DNA of 64,000 bases from Dehalococcoidales bacterium (GCA_016932435.1 JAFGCW010000043.1:1-64000), one strand, 5' to 3'; counted from the stretch's first letter, positions 43,453 to 53,857 are shown. Numbers and translations: made by a program. Notes: generated by a model not told the origin, from the sequence alone.

Positions 43453-44646
43453 TTGAAATATTGTGTAATAATTATGGATGGTGCGGCAGGACTGCCTTTA
43501 CCCGAACGTGGCGGACGAACATGCCTTGAGTTGGCAGAGACGCCGAACCTAGATATTTTAGCATCGTCCGGCATACTGGGGATGGCACAGACCATTCCCA
43601 CAGAAATGGAGCCTTCCAGTTCGAATGGCTGCATGTCGGTGCTGGGGTACGACCCGGCAGCTCATCCTGTAGGCAGAGCTGCCATAGAAGCGACAAGTCT
43701 CGGTATTCCGGTTGATGAGGGAGAAGTCCTTTTCCGGTGTAACCTTGTTTCGGTAAAAGACGGGAAGATGAATGATTACAGCGCAGGACATATCGGAAAT
43801 GAAGAAGCACGGCGCATAATAACTGATCTGAACAATCAACTGGGTAGTGATGCTGTTACGTTCTTTCCCGGCCTGAATTATCGCCATATACTGAAAATCA
43901 AGAATGGTGGGGAAACCCTTAAAGCTGAATGCACGCCGCCACACGATATTCCCGGGAGGCTTGTGGATGAATATCGTCCGAAAGGACGGGGGAGTGATTT
44001 CCTGAATAATCTCATGATTCAGTCAGAGGCTATTCTCCGGAATCACCCGGTGAATGTAGAAAGAAAAGCCCGTGGTGAATCCACCGCCGATACTATCTGG
44101 CTTTTCTGGGGAAGTAACAAAGCACCGAAGATGCCGTCTTTCAGGGAAAGTTACGGACTCGGAGCATCGGTAACATCCGCAGTCGACGTAATACGCGGTC
44201 TGGCTATGATGCTCGATATCGATATACTTGAGATCCCGGGAGTCACCGACGGACTGGATAATGATTTTACTGCCCAGATCGAAGGTGCCCTGGCATCACT
44301 GGAAAGGTACGACCTTACGGTGGTGCACATAGAGGCTCCGGACGAGGAGGGACATCATGGTTCGATCGATAATAAGGTTGAAGCTATTCAGAGAATCGAT
44401 AATGATGTTATAAGGAAGTTAGTTTCCTCGAAAAATGATATTCTCCGCGTGCTTATAATGCCGGATCACCCGACGCCAATAGAAATCCGGACTCACAGCG
44501 GCGATCCGGTCCCGTTTCTCCTTTGGGGTGAAGGTTTCTCGTTCAACGGTGGATCGAGATTCACCGAAACCGAAGCAGTAAAGACCGGCTTGTCTATCGA
44601 CTCCGCGTATACTATTATGAAGAGGTTGACAGGTAAAGGGATCTAG
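43453..44646 (+). CDS. apgM: Cofactor-independent phosphoglycerate mutase, archaeal type
   Basis: TTG start giving MKYCVIIMDGAAGLPLPERGG; 397 residues, normal for the archaeal-type enzyme. MDG binds metal, PSSSNGCMSVLGYDP holds the likely nucleophile Ser in the position of the PGSDVANLS motif (the Asp and Asn of that motif are Ser and Cys here), and VHIEAPDEEGHHGS and MPDHPTPIEIRTHSGDPVPF are the second metal-site motifs. It interconverts 3- and 2-phosphoglycerate in central carbon flow. The alternative related role, phosphohomoserine mutase in methionine or threonine synthesis, is worth noting because the gene is followed by aspartate kinase just three bases on. Confidence 0.85.
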   Translation: MKYCVIIMDGAAGLPLPERGGRTCLELAETPNLDILASSGILGMAQTIPTEMEPSSSNGCMSVLGYDPAAHPVGRAAIEATSLGIPVDEGEVLFRCNLVSVKDGKMNDYSAGHIGNEEARRIITDLNNQLGSDAVTFFPGLNYRHILKIKNGGETLKAECTPPHDIPGRLVDEYRPKGRGSDFLNNLMIQSEAILRNHPVNVERKARGESTADTIWLFWGSNKAPKMPSFRESYGLGASVTSAVDVIRGLAMMLDIDILEIPGVTDGLDNDFTAQIEGALASLERYDLTVVHIEAPDEEGHHGSIDNKVEAIQRIDNDVIRKLVSSKNDILRVLIMPDHPTPIEIRTHSGDPVPFLLWGEGFSFNGGSRFTETEAVKTGLSIDSAYTIMKRLTGKGI

Positions 44647-44649
44647 AGG

Positions 44650-45864
44650 ATGGCTCTGATAGTAAGGAAGTATGGCGGTTCATCGGTAGCGGACGCTGAT
44701 AAAATTAAGAATGTTGCCAGGCAGATTGCCGCTGCTAAAGATGCAGGCAATCAGGTGGTGGTGGTCGTTTCTGCAATGGGGGATTCCACCGATGAATTAC
44801 TGGCACTCGCACAACGGGTTGCCGCTCATCCGGACAGCCGCGAGCTGGATGCCCTGGTATCTACCGGTGAAATAGTATCGGCAACCTTGATGACGATGGC
44901 CCTTCATGACATGGGATACAAGGCGATCAGTCTTACCGGGGCTCAAGCCGGAATCCACACCACATCGACCTACCGACAAGCTCGTATAATTCAGGTTGAT
45001 ATTGAACGAGTTAAAAGAGAACTCGAGAAAGATAATATTATTATTGTTGCCGGCTTTCAGGGAGTAACCGAAGATATGGATGTTACCACCCTGGGCAGGG
45101 GAGCATCCGATACCAGCGCAGTAGCGCTGGCCGCCAGCCTCGGAGCAAAGGTTTGCGAACGATATACGGATGTGAAGGGAATATACACAGCCGATCCGAG
45201 AGTTGTTCCGGAAGCAAGACCGCTGGCAGAGATCAGTTATGAAGAGATGCTGGAACTGGCCCAGTACGGATCGATGCATTCAAGGGCAATAGAACTTGCG
45301 GAGTTATATAACATACCCATACTGGTTACCTCCAGTTTTACCGACAGTCCGGGAACATTAATTCACGGAGGGGAGTCAATGGAAGTCAGAAATAAAGTCA
45401 GCAGCGTGGCATATGACCTTGATGTTGCCAAGATAACGATAGTAGGAGTTCCCGACCGGCCGGGTATTGCTTCGGTTATCTTCGAACCGCTGGCATCAGC
45501 AAATATCAGTGTCGACACGATCGTTCAGAACGCAAGTATCGATAACATTACTGATCTTACCTTTACGGTTGCAGAAGGAAACCTTGGAAAAGCTCTTGAG
45601 GTAGTCAAGCCAATCTGTGATTCTATAGGTGCCAGGGATTGCGTCAGCGATGCGAAGCTTGGGAAAATAAGTATTATTGGCACCGGGATGCAGAATGCTA
45701 CCGGCTATGCTTCCCGTATGTTCAAGACTCTCAGTGACGAAGGAATAAATATCCAATTGATAGCCACGTCGGAGATAAGAATCACCTGTATCGTGGAAGA
45801 ATCGAGGGTGAAGGACGCGGTACGCGCTCTCCATAAGGCATTTGAACTTGAGAAAGATGACTAA
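44650..45864 (+). CDS. lysC: Aspartate kinase
   Basis: 404 residues, monofunctional type. The kinase domain opens VRKYGGSSVADADKI and contains VVSAMGDSTDELL, LVSTGEIVSATLM, GFQGVTEDMDVTTLGRGASDTSAVALAA and YTDVKGIYTADPR. Two ACT domains follow (about 265-404) with ITIVGVPDRPGIASVIF and ISIIGTGMQNATGYASRMF, so feedback inhibition by lysine or threonine is expected. It phosphorylates aspartate at the entry to lysine, threonine and methionine synthesis. Three bases separate it from the apgM stop codon, indicating one operon; a terminator follows. Confidence 0.95.
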   Translation: MALIVRKYGGSSVADADKIKNVARQIAAAKDAGNQVVVVVSAMGDSTDELLALAQRVAAHPDSRELDALVSTGEIVSATLMTMALHDMGYKAISLTGAQAGIHTTSTYRQARIIQVDIERVKRELEKDNIIIVAGFQGVTEDMDVTTLGRGASDTSAVALAASLGAKVCERYTDVKGIYTADPRVVPEARPLAEISYEEMLELAQYGSMHSRAIELAELYNIPILVTSSFTDSPGTLIHGGESMEVRNKVSSVAYDLDVAKITIVGVPDRPGIASVIFEPLASANISVDTIVQNASIDNITDLTFTVAEGNLGKALEVVKPICDSIGARDCVSDAKLGKISIIGTGMQNATGYASRMFKTLSDEGINIQLIATSEIRITCIVEESRVKDAVRALHKAFELEKDD

Positions 45865-45912
45865 AGAACAACGGGAAAAGCGTGAAAACACCTGATACAG
45901 AAGCAAGTAATG

Positions 45913-45938
45913 AGAGAGGGAATTATCCCTCTCTTTTC
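45913..45938 (+). terminator. Terminator of the apgM-lysC operon
   Basis: AGAGAGGGA (45913-45921) and TCCCTCTCT (45926-45934) around an ATTA loop, followed by TTTTCTT. It lies about 50 bases past the aspartate kinase stop. To the right, a TATAAT at 46020-46025 without a clear -35 may start the TPR-gyrA transcript. Confidence 0.85.
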
Positions 45939-46050
45939 TTGATAAATTTTAGGGAAATAAATGTCAAAAAAGTTGCTTTTTCAGGCTGTTTTTGATAGAT
46001 TACTAATCCATTTTTGAGATATAATTAGAGTATATACTTAGAGAAGGAAA

Positions 46051-46866
46051 ATGACATACCAAGACAGCGAACAAACCAAGCAGAGAAGACAATCGAGTAA
46101 ACATGCCGTTGCGCTTGCCATGGAAGGCCGGTGGAAAGAAGCGATTGAGGTTAATAAGAGCCTGATAGAAAATTATCCCAGCGACGTAGATTCCTATAAC
46201 CGTCTGGGAAGAGCACACATGGAACTGGGTGAGTACAATCAAGCGCGGCAAGCCTATGAAAAAGCGTTGGAACTGGACTCATACAACACAATTGCCAAGA
46301 GAAACCTTCAACGTCTTTCATTACTGGGGGATTCAGGTACCAGCAATAAAGCGAGCTACCAGAGAGTAGATCCTCAGAGTTTCATCGAGGAAGTGGGTAA
46401 GGCCGGAGTAGTAAGTCTGGTCCGCCTTGCGCAGCCACAGGTACTCGCTAAGACGGTCGATGGCAGCCGTGCTGACCTGCGTGTGAATGGCCCAGCGCTT
46501 GTTATAGAGAATAATTTTGGTGAATACCTGGGGCAGGTAGAACCAAAACACGGACAGAGACTGATAAAACTGATGGAAGGCGGTAACCGTTATTCCGCTG
46601 CTATAATAAGTTCAACCGAAGAGGCGGTCAGTGTCATAATCAAAGAGGTTTACCAGGATCCTTCTCAGGCAGGCAAGCTTTCTTTCCCGACGAAGGGAAG
46701 CGATACGACACGGCCGAGTGCTGATGACAGAATCGACGACAGGCTGATAAGGCGGCAGCTAGAGGAGGAGGAATCTGTCTCGGAAGAATCAGGATACGCT
46801 ATAGTTGGAGGAGATATCGACCTGTCTGACGGTGATGACGATGACGAAGTTGGTGACGGCGATTAA
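46051..46866 (+). CDS. TPR-repeat protein preceding gyrA
   Basis: 271 residues. Residues 15-85 hold two TPR units (ALAMEGRWKEAIEVNKSLI and NRLGRAHMELGEYNQARQAYEKALELD). The middle part (about 110-200) looks like an alpha/beta domain without a recognised name, with DLRVNGPALVIENNFGEYLGQVEPK. The C-terminus is very acidic (DGDDDDEVGDGD). It is 18 bases ahead of gyrA and shares its transcript. A protein-protein interaction role is all that can be said. AAGGAAA precedes the ATG. Confidence 0.65.
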   Translation: MTYQDSEQTKQRRQSSKHAVALAMEGRWKEAIEVNKSLIENYPSDVDSYNRLGRAHMELGEYNQARQAYEKALELDSYNTIAKRNLQRLSLLGDSGTSNKASYQRVDPQSFIEEVGKAGVVSLVRLAQPQVLAKTVDGSRADLRVNGPALVIENNFGEYLGQVEPKHGQRLIKLMEGGNRYSAAIISSTEEAVSVIIKEVYQDPSQAGKLSFPTKGSDTTRPSADDRIDDRLIRRQLEEEESVSEESGYAIVGGDIDLSDGDDDDEVGDGD

Positions 46867-46884
46867 CAGGAGGATTAGAGGAGA

Positions 46885-49329
46885 ATGGTTTTAGGCAAGA
46901 CGAGACCGGTAAATATCGCGGATGAGATGCGTAATTCTTACCTGGATTACGCGATGAGTGTTATCGTATCCCGCGCTTTACCCGATGTCCGGGATGGTTT
47001 GAAACCCGTGCAGCGGCGTATCCTTTACGCCATGAACGATGTGGGAGTGAGGTACAATACCTCCTATAAAAAGAGTGCCACCGTTGTCGGTGAAGTAATG
47101 GGTAAGTATCATCCCCATGGCGATTCTTCGATATACGATGCGATGGTCCGTCTCGCTCAGGATTTCTCGATGCGTTACCGGCTTGTCGACGGACAGGGTA
47201 ATTTCGGAAGTATGGATAACGATCCTCCGGCGGCTATGCGTTATACGGAAGCACGCCTGACACAACTTGCCGGAGAGATGCTTGCCGATATCGATAAAGA
47301 TACGGTTAATTTTATCGGTAATTTCGATGACAGCTTGCAGGAACCCACTGTTCTGCCCTCGAAACTCCCCAACCTTTTACTTAACGGAGGTTCCGGAATA
47401 GCCGTCGGGATGGCAACCAACATACCACCGCATAACCTGAGGGAAGTCTGTGATGCGGTAATGCATCTTATAGATAACCCGAACGCTTCAGTCGACGATC
47501 TGATGGAACACATCAAGGGACCGGATTTTCCAACGGCTGGGATCATCCAGGGAGTCGAGGGTATCCGCAGCGCCTATGCGACCGGTCACGGGAAAATCGT
47601 TATCCAGGCGAAAGCGTATATTGCCGAAGCGACCGAAGCAACACGGAGACAGATAATTGTCCTGGAGCTTCCTTACCAGACGAATAAAGCCGCTCTCGTA
47701 GAGAAGATAGCTGAACTCGTCTCAAGCAAGAAGATATCCGATATCAGCGAACTTCGTGATGAATCCGACCGTAACGGTGTGCGCGTGGTAATCGAACTGA
47801 AAAGGGATGCCCAACCCCAGAAAGTGCTTAACAGCCTTTATAAGCACACCGCGATGCAGTCATCGTTCTTCGTCAATATGGTCGCGCTTGTCGACGGTCA
47901 GCCCCAGGTCCTCAGTTTGAAGAAAGCCCTGCAGAGTTTTATTGAATTCCGGCGTACCGTTATTACCCGTCGCTCCAGGTACGATCTCAAAGGAGCAAAA
48001 GCAAGAGCGCATATACTCGAAGGACTGAAAATCGCCCTCGACCAGATAGACAAGGTGATAGCGACGATAAGGAAATCGGAAACTGCCGAGAAAGCCCGTC
48101 AGGCTCTTATGGACGAGTTCGGTATGAGCCAGTTGCAGGCGCAGGCCATACTCGATATGCAGCTTAGACGTCTGGCTAATCTTGAGAGAAAGAGAATTAC
48201 CGATGAATACACAGAAGTGCTGAAGACTATATCTTACCTTGAAGATTTGCTGGCTAATCCGAAGCGTATCCTTCAGGTAATCAAGGAAGAAACAACCGCA
48301 ATAAAGGAGAAATATGGCGACGACCGCCGGACCGAGATAAGCGCTGAAGGTCTTGTCGAGTTTAACGAAGAAGACTTGATTCCCCACCAGAGAGTGGTGG
48401 TCACACTCAGTAACCGCGGTTTCATCAAGCGGGTGCCGTCCAATCTGTACACACTGCAGCACCGTGGTGGCAAGGGTATTACTGCCCATCCTGCCAGGGA
48501 GAATGATGCGGTACGGCTGCTGACAGTCGCCGATACGCATGATAATCTGCTCATTTTCACCAATCGCGGAAAGGTATACCGCCTGAAGTGCTATGAAATA
48601 CCTTCGGGCAGTTCCAGGACGGCGAAAGGCCTGGCTGTTATCAACCTGATCCCGATCGCCGAAGGAGAAAGGGTAACGGATATCGTGGCAGTGACGGACC
48701 TCGTGCCGGATACGTTCCTGCTGATGGCGACTCTCAAGGGAGAGGTGAAGAAGACTTCCTCAGACCAGTTCGCCGTGGTGCGGAGTAACGGACTTATCGC
48801 GATGGACGTAGAGAAAGACGATGAACTGGTGGAAGCCCGTCTCTGCAATGACAAAGACGACGTAATGATAGTAACCCGTAAAGGACAGTCGATACGGTTT
48901 AAAGTAAACAGCCTGCGTACCAGTCTCAGGACCAGCGGCGGCGTGAAGGGTATACGGCTGGGATCCGGTGATGAAGTAATCGGCATGGAAATCGCTGATT
49001 CCGAAGGATTCATGCTGGTTGTCTCCGAGAAAGGATTCGGCAAGTTGACCCCCGTAACCGAATATCCTCTGCAGAAGCGTGCCGGCAGCGGCGTGAGGAC
49101 CTTCAAGACCACCGATAAAACCGGACTGGTTGCCGCGGCGAAGCTGGCTACTCTCACCCAGCAGGTGATGATAATATCAGCCGAAGGTATCGTAATTCGT
49201 ACTCCCGTCAAGGAAAAAGACCCGAGAAAGGGTATTACCACCCAGGGCAGAAGTACCCAGGGAGTAACGCTGATGAAGCTGGAAGCCAAGGACAAGGTAA
49301 GCGCCGTCACCTGCTTCGACGCGAGTTAG
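46885..49329 (+). CDS. gyrA: DNA gyrase subunit A
   Basis: 814 residues. Winged-helix and tower domains with catalytic Tyr120 in [10 protein letters not shown]; quinolone-pocket residues Ser81 and Asp85 (E. coli Ser83 and Asp87) in [19 protein letters not shown] are of the sensitive type. IDFVDNYDGS-like segments appear as [22 protein letters not shown]. The C-terminal beta-pinwheel (about 500-814) has repeated [27 protein letters not shown] and the GyrA box region TQGRSTQGV near the end. It cuts and rejoins DNA in the gyrase A2B2 complex. AGGAGGATTAGAGGAG precedes the ATG. Confidence 0.98.
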   Translation: MVLGKTRPVNIADEMRNSYLDYAMSVIVSRALPDVRDGLKPVQRRILYAMNDVGVRYNTSYKKSATVVGEVMGKYHPHGDSSIYDAMVRLAQDFSMRYRLVDGQGNFGSMDNDPPAAMRYTEARLTQLAGEMLADIDKDTVNFIGNFDDSLQEPTVLPSKLPNLLLNGGSGIAVGMATNIPPHNLREVCDAVMHLIDNPNASVDDLMEHIKGPDFPTAGIIQGVEGIRSAYATGHGKIVIQAKAYIAEATEATRRQIIVLELPYQTNKAALVEKIAELVSSKKISDISELRDESDRNGVRVVIELKRDAQPQKVLNSLYKHTAMQSSFFVNMVALVDGQPQVLSLKKALQSFIEFRRTVITRRSRYDLKGAKARAHILEGLKIALDQIDKVIATIRKSETAEKARQALMDEFGMSQLQAQAILDMQLRRLANLERKRITDEYTEVLKTISYLEDLLANPKRILQVIKEETTAIKEKYGDDRRTEISAEGLVEFNEEDLIPHQRVVVTLSNRGFIKRVPSNLYTLQHRGGKGITAHPARENDAVRLLTVADTHDNLLIFTNRGKVYRLKCYEIPSGSSRTAKGLAVINLIPIAEGERVTDIVAVTDLVPDTFLLMATLKGEVKKTSSDQFAVVRSNGLIAMDVEKDDELVEARLCNDKDDVMIVTRKGQSIRFKVNSLRTSLRTSGGVKGIRLGSGDEVIGMEIADSEGFMLVVSEKGFGKLTPVTEYPLQKRAGSGVRTFKTTDKTGLVAAAKLATLTQQVMIISAEGIVIRTPVKEKDPRKGITTQGRSTQGVTLMKLEAKDKVSAVTCFDAS

Positions 49330-49416
49330 ATATTCGCTGGACAAAGTGGTTTTAAGATAAAAGCAACGTGAAAAAGCTGGAATCCAGCGAATTGTGCGAT
49401 ATAGTATTTATACTGG

Positions 49417-49436
49417 ATACCGGCTTTTGCCGGTAT
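49417..49436. terminator. Hairpin between convergent gyrA and radical SAM genes
   Basis: ATACCGGC (49417-49424), TTTT, GCCGGTAT (49429-49436), in a TACTGGATACCGG context similar to the TGGATTCCCG repeat near 11.96 kb. It may stop transcription from both sides, though no T-run follows. No gene in 49330-49455. Confidence 0.45.
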
Positions 49437-49455
49437 GGTTAAGTATTACGCCGTA

Positions 49456-51294
49456 TTATTCAGGTTTTCCCAGTTTTTCAATACACGCCGGTTCGGATTT
49501 CTCCAGGCCGCAGGCGTTGCAGTTTTCGGTGCGGCAGTCGCGAGTGGTGATCTCATCGAGTGAACGCTGGTGCTCTCTTTCCAGGAATTCCCGGCTGATT
49601 CCCGTATCGATATGCGACCAGGGCAGCACTTCGTCCAGGTCTCGCCTGCGCCGGGCATAGAAATCCGGGTCGATACCGGCTTCTTCGAAAGCTCGCTGCC
49701 ATTTTTCAAAATCGAAATATTCGTTCCAGGAGTCAAATCGGCAACCCAGTTTCCAGGCATGGTAGATAACCTGTCCTATACGTCTGTCTCCCCGTGATAG
49801 AACCGCTTCGAGGAGACTGGATTCATTATCACCCCAGGAGAGCTTGACCCCCTTGCGCCGCATGCCGTTCCTGAGTATTCCCTGCTTTCGTTCGAGTCCT
49901 TCCTCGCTTTCCTGCGCCGCCCACTGGAATGGCGTATGCGGTTTGGGGACGAAGGTCGATACATTAACCCGTATCTGCGGCGGTCTGCCTTTGGCCTGCC
50001 TGCCTGCCCTGTAGACCTTTTCTACGAGCTCGTTTATAGCTTCGATATCATCCTGGGTTTCTCCGGGCAGCCCCAGCATGAAGTACAACTTGATTCCGTT
50101 CCAACCGCGACTGAAAGCGTCTACTGCCGTGCTGAGAAGCTGCTCTTCTGTCACGTTTTTATTTATCACTTTCCGTAATCTTTCGCTTCCTGCTTCCGGG
50201 GCGAACGTCAGACCAGTCCTTTTCTGAGAAGAAAGCGAGTCCATGAGTTCTACCGAGAAACTGTCGATAAACAGGCTGGGGAGTGATATCGACAGGTGTT
50301 CGTGTCTGGCCAGCAGGTCGGCGACCACATCCTCGATGCCCGAATAATCGCTGGTGCTGAGTGACACGAGTGAGATTTCATTATAGCCGCAGTTCATGAT
50401 TATCTCTTCCGCTGCTTTCAGGACTTCTTCGGGAGGGCGTTCACGGACAGGGCGATAGATAATTCCTGCCTGGCAGAACCGGCAGCCGTGACTGCAGCCG
50501 CGTTGAACCTCTATTGCTCCGCGGTCATGGATTACTTCTATATACGGTACTACCGGATTCGTTACCGGCGGCGGAAGCTTGTCGATAATCCGTCGTCGGA
50601 TAACGGGGGCAGCTTCCGGTATGGTGGGTGTAATACTTTCGATGAGTCCGTCAGGCTTGTATTCGACCTTGTAAAAACGCGGCACATAAACGCCGGATAT
50701 ACCGGCTGCTTTCAGGAGAAACTCATTTTTCGAGATCCTGTGTCCCGGTTCTTTCAGCTGACGGAAGCACTCGATCAGTTCCAGTACCGCTTCTTCACCA
50801 TCGCCGATTACGAAAAGGTCGATAAAGTCGGACATCGGTTCAGGATTGAGTACGCAGCTTCCGCCGGCAATTACCAGGGGATGGGTATCGTCTCTTTCAG
50901 CAGCGAGTACCGGAATTCCGGCCAGGTCAAGCATATTTAATGCGTTGGTGTAAGTAAGTTCGTAGCCGAGGGAGAAACCGATGATATCGAATTCGCTTAA
51001 AGGATGTCTTGTTTCGAGGCTGAAGAGAGGGATGTTTTCTTCCCTCATTATCTCTTCCATATCGGTCCAGGGAGTGAAAGCTCTTTCAGCAAGGACATCG
51101 GGCTGGCGGTTCAGGAGATCATACAGTATGGGAATTGCCATGTTAGACATACCAATCTCGTAAGTATCCGGGTAGATAAGAACGGTCTTGATAAGGGTAC
51201 TGTCCCAGTCCTTGATTACGGCATTCCATTCGCCGCCGGTGTAACGAGCGGGTTTCCTGACGCGGTGGAGTACGGTATCGAGTTTATCTATCAA
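49456..51294 (-). CDS. B12-binding radical SAM protein, TIGR03960-like
   Basis: 612 residues from a TTG at 51294 with AGGGGAAG upstream. The N-terminal part (about 1-200) is a B12-binding Rossmann fold without a clear DxHxxG (TLIKTVLIYPDTYEIGMSN, FDIIGFSLGYELTYTN). The radical SAM core follows with QRGCSHGCRFCQAG (C-x3-C-x2-C, near 245), GYNEISLVSLSTSDYSG and RVNVSTFVPKPHTPFQW. The C-terminus carries more Cys (CRTENCNACGLEKSEPAC). It belongs to the widespread uncharacterised family TIGR03960, often paired with a DUF2344 gene, which is absent here. It converges on gyrA. Confidence 0.85.
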   Translation of the reverse strand: MIDKLDTVLHRVRKPARYTGGEWNAVIKDWDSTLIKTVLIYPDTYEIGMSNMAIPILYDLLNRQPDVLAERAFTPWTDMEEIMREENIPLFSLETRHPLSEFDIIGFSLGYELTYTNALNMLDLAGIPVLAAERDDTHPLVIAGGSCVLNPEPMSDFIDLFVIGDGEEAVLELIECFRQLKEPGHRISKNEFLLKAAGISGVYVPRFYKVEYKPDGLIESITPTIPEAAPVIRRRIIDKLPPPVTNPVVPYIEVIHDRGAIEVQRGCSHGCRFCQAGIIYRPVRERPPEEVLKAAEEIIMNCGYNEISLVSLSTSDYSGIEDVVADLLARHEHLSISLPSLFIDSFSVELMDSLSSQKRTGLTFAPEAGSERLRKVINKNVTEEQLLSTAVDAFSRGWNGIKLYFMLGLPGETQDDIEAINELVEKVYRAGRQAKGRPPQIRVNVSTFVPKPHTPFQWAAQESEEGLERKQGILRNGMRRKGVKLSWGDNESSLLEAVLSRGDRRIGQVIYHAWKLGCRFDSWNEYFDFEKWQRAFEEAGIDPDFYARRRRDLDEVLPWSHIDTGISREFLEREHQRSLDEITTRDCRTENCNACGLEKSEPACIEKLGKPE

Positions 51295-51363
51295 TAAATC
51301 TTCTTCCCCTGTGGAACATTATACTTGAAGGTGGGGATTGAAGTCAGTAAGGAAGGAAGACAG

Positions 51364-52170
51364 CTAGGCATCTAACTCAGACAAACTAAACTGCATTCCG
51401 TCAGTGGCGGCGATCACCCTGGTTCCGGTTCTCCCGGTCATTTTTTGAGCTGTCTTCTGCGGGTCCAATTCCCACATTTGATGACCGAAGTGGGTTATTA
51501 TTGCCAATTTCGGTCTGATTGTTCGAATAATTGCTTCCGCGTCCGGTATGGCAAGGTGGGCGGTGGGTAACAGCGGATTTCCGGTATCCGGACGCGGTTC
51601 CACAAAAACCACGTTGAGTATTAAAAGTTCTCCTTCGTAATAGCCGGGGAGTTCCTCGAAAAAGCGGGTATCCGCTATGTAAGAGAAGTTATGACTGCCG
51701 GTTCTGAATATTAGGCCGTATGTTTCCGGCCTGTGGATATGCCGGACAGGGGTAGTGAAGGAAACATTATCGACCGAGTACGAGCCGCCTTCTTCCAGGA
51801 CAACGACTTCGTCCAGGTAATTTTTCAGGAACGTATATATTACCGGCTCGTTTCCAAGAGCGTCCGACGGTGCGAACAGCATTCCGTGCTGGTCATGGCC
51901 ACCCCTTGTCATCGCTTCTACCATGATATTGGTATCAGCTGAGTGGTCGAGGTGGCGATGAGACAGGATGATGGCACTGAGTTTCTGGGCGTCGAGTTTT
52001 CGATCGGTTGCCCGGACGATACATCCGGGTCCGGGATCGACCAGCAACTGGGTACCGCCCAGGTTCATCCATATTCCGCCGGATGCGAGGCGCTGGCTGG
52101 TTATCATGAATCTCCCGGCGCCCGTGCCGAGGAACGTTATCGAATCATTCGGAGGATTCATATTATTCAT
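51364..52170 (-). CDS. Metallo-beta-lactamase fold hydrolase
   Basis: 268 residues. Metal motif LSHRHLDHSAD (H-x-H-x-D-H), second His in TPVRHIHRPETYG region, Asp in SYIADTRFFEELP and final His in AIITHFGHQMW. The order fits the RNase Z/phosphodiesterase-like branch of the superfamily; the residue set is complete, so it should be an active hydrolase. Substrate unknown. It lies 27 bases behind the universal stress gene, with no clear Shine-Dalgarno, and likely shares its transcript. Confidence 0.8.
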   Translation of the reverse strand: MNNMNPPNDSITFLGTGAGRFMITSQRLASGGIWMNLGGTQLLVDPGPGCIVRATDRKLDAQKLSAIILSHRHLDHSADTNIMVEAMTRGGHDQHGMLFAPSDALGNEPVIYTFLKNYLDEVVVLEEGGSYSVDNVSFTTPVRHIHRPETYGLIFRTGSHNFSYIADTRFFEELPGYYEGELLILNVVFVEPRPDTGNPLLPTAHLAIPDAEAIIRTIRPKLAIITHFGHQMWELDPQKTAQKMTGRTGTRVIAATDGMQFSLSELDA

Positions 52171-52197
52171 TGTTTTGTTATTATCTTGAGAGGTGGA

Positions 52198-52689
52198 TTA
52201 TTTTTCGCTACGTTTATTTGGTCTTATAACCAGTACCGGTTTTCCCGAATTCCTGACCACTTCATCAGCTACGCTCCCCATCACAGCTCGTACTATCCCG
52301 CTTTTTCCGTGAGAAGTCATTATAATCAGGTCGATTTTCTTTTTTCGTGAATAGAGGATGATCGATTCAGCCGGATCACCGATATTAACATGGTATGAGC
52401 ATACTATTTTCTTACCTTTTAGCTCTCTTACTTTCCTGCTCAAATAACTCCTGGCTTTGGATACATTCCGTTTGTCTTCATCGAAGGCTATCTGGACTGC
52501 AACTTTCGCAGCAGCGGGGCTATGGATACCGGGCTGGGGTCCATCGCTTGCCATTATGGGTGTGGCAGGCTTTTCTACCTGCATGAGGATAATTTCTGCA
52601 TCGAACCGGTGGGCGATTTCGACAGCGTATTTTATTGCTCGAGATGCAAACCGTGAACCATCGAGTGGGACGAGTATCTTTCTAAACAT
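52198..52689 (-). CDS. Universal stress protein family
   Basis: 163 residues from the ATG at 52689 with AGGAG upstream; the frame is open further but MFRKILVPLDGSRFASRAI is the family start. The ATP-binding motif is seen as SHGKSGIVRAVMGSVADEV (G-x2-G-x9-G-S) and the end VLVIRPNKR is typical. Such proteins bind ATP or AMP and build up under stress. First gene of a two-gene operon with the metallo-hydrolase. Confidence 0.92.
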   Translation of the reverse strand: MFRKILVPLDGSRFASRAIKYAVEIAHRFDAEIILMQVEKPATPIMASDGPQPGIHSPAAAKVAVQIAFDEDKRNVSKARSYLSRKVRELKGKKIVCSYHVNIGDPAESIILYSRKKKIDLIIMTSHGKSGIVRAVMGSVADEVVRNSGKPVLVIRPNKRSEK

Positions 52690-52807
52690 ACTATTCTTCT
52701 CCTGTTGTATTCGATAACAGGGTATTAGCCTGTATATAGTGTAATCCAATGGATACATAATTACCAACCAGACTGGCGAGGAAAAAGGCAATATGTGATA
52801 AAAGTTA

Positions 52808-52836
52808 TTGCCAATGGAAAATCCAGGGTGTATCAT
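52808..52836 (+). promoter_or_regulatory. Promoter of the Rieske-Tpx-kor cluster
   Basis: TTGCCA (52808-52813), 17 bp, TATCAT (52831-52836), with a 5' leader of about 23 bases to the ATG at 52866. It is divergent from the universal stress gene. Confidence 0.6.
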
Positions 52837-52865
52837 ATTAGAACTCTTGTGACCGGGAGGATGAA

Positions 52866-53219
52866 ATGAGTAACAAGATCGATGTTGCGGCTGAAAATGA
52901 CCTGTCAGAAGGGACGATGAAAGCGGTGACCGTCGAGGGACAGGAAGTACTGCTTGCCAGGACGAAAGATGGTTTTCATGCGGTTGGTAATATTTGTCCT
53001 CACATGAAAGGCAGACTTTCCGAGGGAGTACTTGAGGGAAAAATCGTGACCTGTCCCCGGCACGGCTCGCAGTTCGATGTTACGAACGGTGAGGTTATCC
53101 GGTGGCTGAAAGGAAAGGGCGTTATATCTGCGGCGGCGAAGATTATCAAACCGCCAAGAGGAATCGAAAGTTACAAGGTTGAACTCAAAGATGGAAGGGT
53201 TCTCATAGTAACACCTTAG
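52866..53219 (+). CDS. Rieske [2Fe-2S] ferredoxin
   Basis: 117 residues. The two cluster motifs are CPHMKG (C-x-H) and CPRHGSQFD (C-x2-H) about 16 residues apart, inside the small beta fold of Rieske ferredoxins (VTVEGQEVLLARTKDGFHAVG, VTNGEVIRWLKGKG). It has no membrane helix, so it is soluble and not part of a cytochrome bc complex. A role as an electron carrier, perhaps to the adjacent peroxidase system, is inference. GGGAGG precedes the ATG. Confidence 0.93.
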   Translation: MSNKIDVAAENDLSEGTMKAVTVEGQEVLLARTKDGFHAVGNICPHMKGRLSEGVLEGKIVTCPRHGSQFDVTNGEVIRWLKGKGVISAAAKIIKPPRGIESYKVELKDGRVLIVTP

Positions 53220-53308
53220 GAATTCCATAACGGTGAACGGTCAGAAACTAAAATTGGAGTATATCCGGTTATTCAATAAAATTATTACCTGGAGGAAGGA
53301 GAGGAAAT

Positions 53309-53824
53309 ATGGAAGAGAGAAAAGGGGTAGTCACAATGGGGTCTAAACCGGTAACCCTGGTAGGACCCGAAATAAAGGTGGGTGATAAGGCACCTGATTT
53401 TACCCTGCAGACTATCGAGATGGAAGACTTAAGCCTTTCGGAAAGTAAAGGCAAAGTCAGGATACTCAGCGTGGTAACCTCGCTGGACACGAAAGTCTGT
53501 GATCTACAGACACAGTGGTTCGAGCAGGAAGCCGGCGAATACAAGGATGTTGTTATTTACACGATAAGTATGGACCTGCCTTTCGCGCAGTCGAGGTACT
53601 GCGGAGCGAATAATATTACCAACCTCAAGACACTCTCGGACCACCGTGACGCTTCTTTCGGAACATCATATGGAGTACTCATCAAGGAGCAGCGTCTTCT
53701 CAGTCGGGCGGTATTCATCGTCGATAAAGATGATACCGTACGTTATGTGGAATACGTGAAAGAAGTGGGGACTCCACCGGACTACGATAAAGCGCTGGAA
53801 GCTCTGAAAAAAATCACCGGATAA
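53309..53824 (+). CDS. tpx: Thiol peroxidase, Tpx type
   Basis: 171 residues. VGDKAPDFTLQT, peroxidatic Cys in SLDTKVCDLQTQ and resolving Cys in SRYCGANNI are the Tpx signatures (two cysteines about 34 apart), distinguishing it from AhpC and BCP. It reduces hydroperoxides with thioredoxin. An ATG at 53336 also fits the family start, but GGAGAGGAAAT favours 53309. It follows the Rieske gene and precedes korA, consistent with protecting oxygen-sensitive ferredoxin enzymes. Confidence 0.93.
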   Translation: MEERKGVVTMGSKPVTLVGPEIKVGDKAPDFTLQTIEMEDLSLSESKGKVRILSVVTSLDTKVCDLQTQWFEQEAGEYKDVVIYTISMDLPFAQSRYCGANNITNLKTLSDHRDASFGTSYGVLIKEQRLLSRAVFIVDKDDTVRYVEYVKEVGTPPDYDKALEALKKITG

Positions 53825-53857
53825 ATTGTATTAGATTCAGGAGAAAGGAGTAATTCG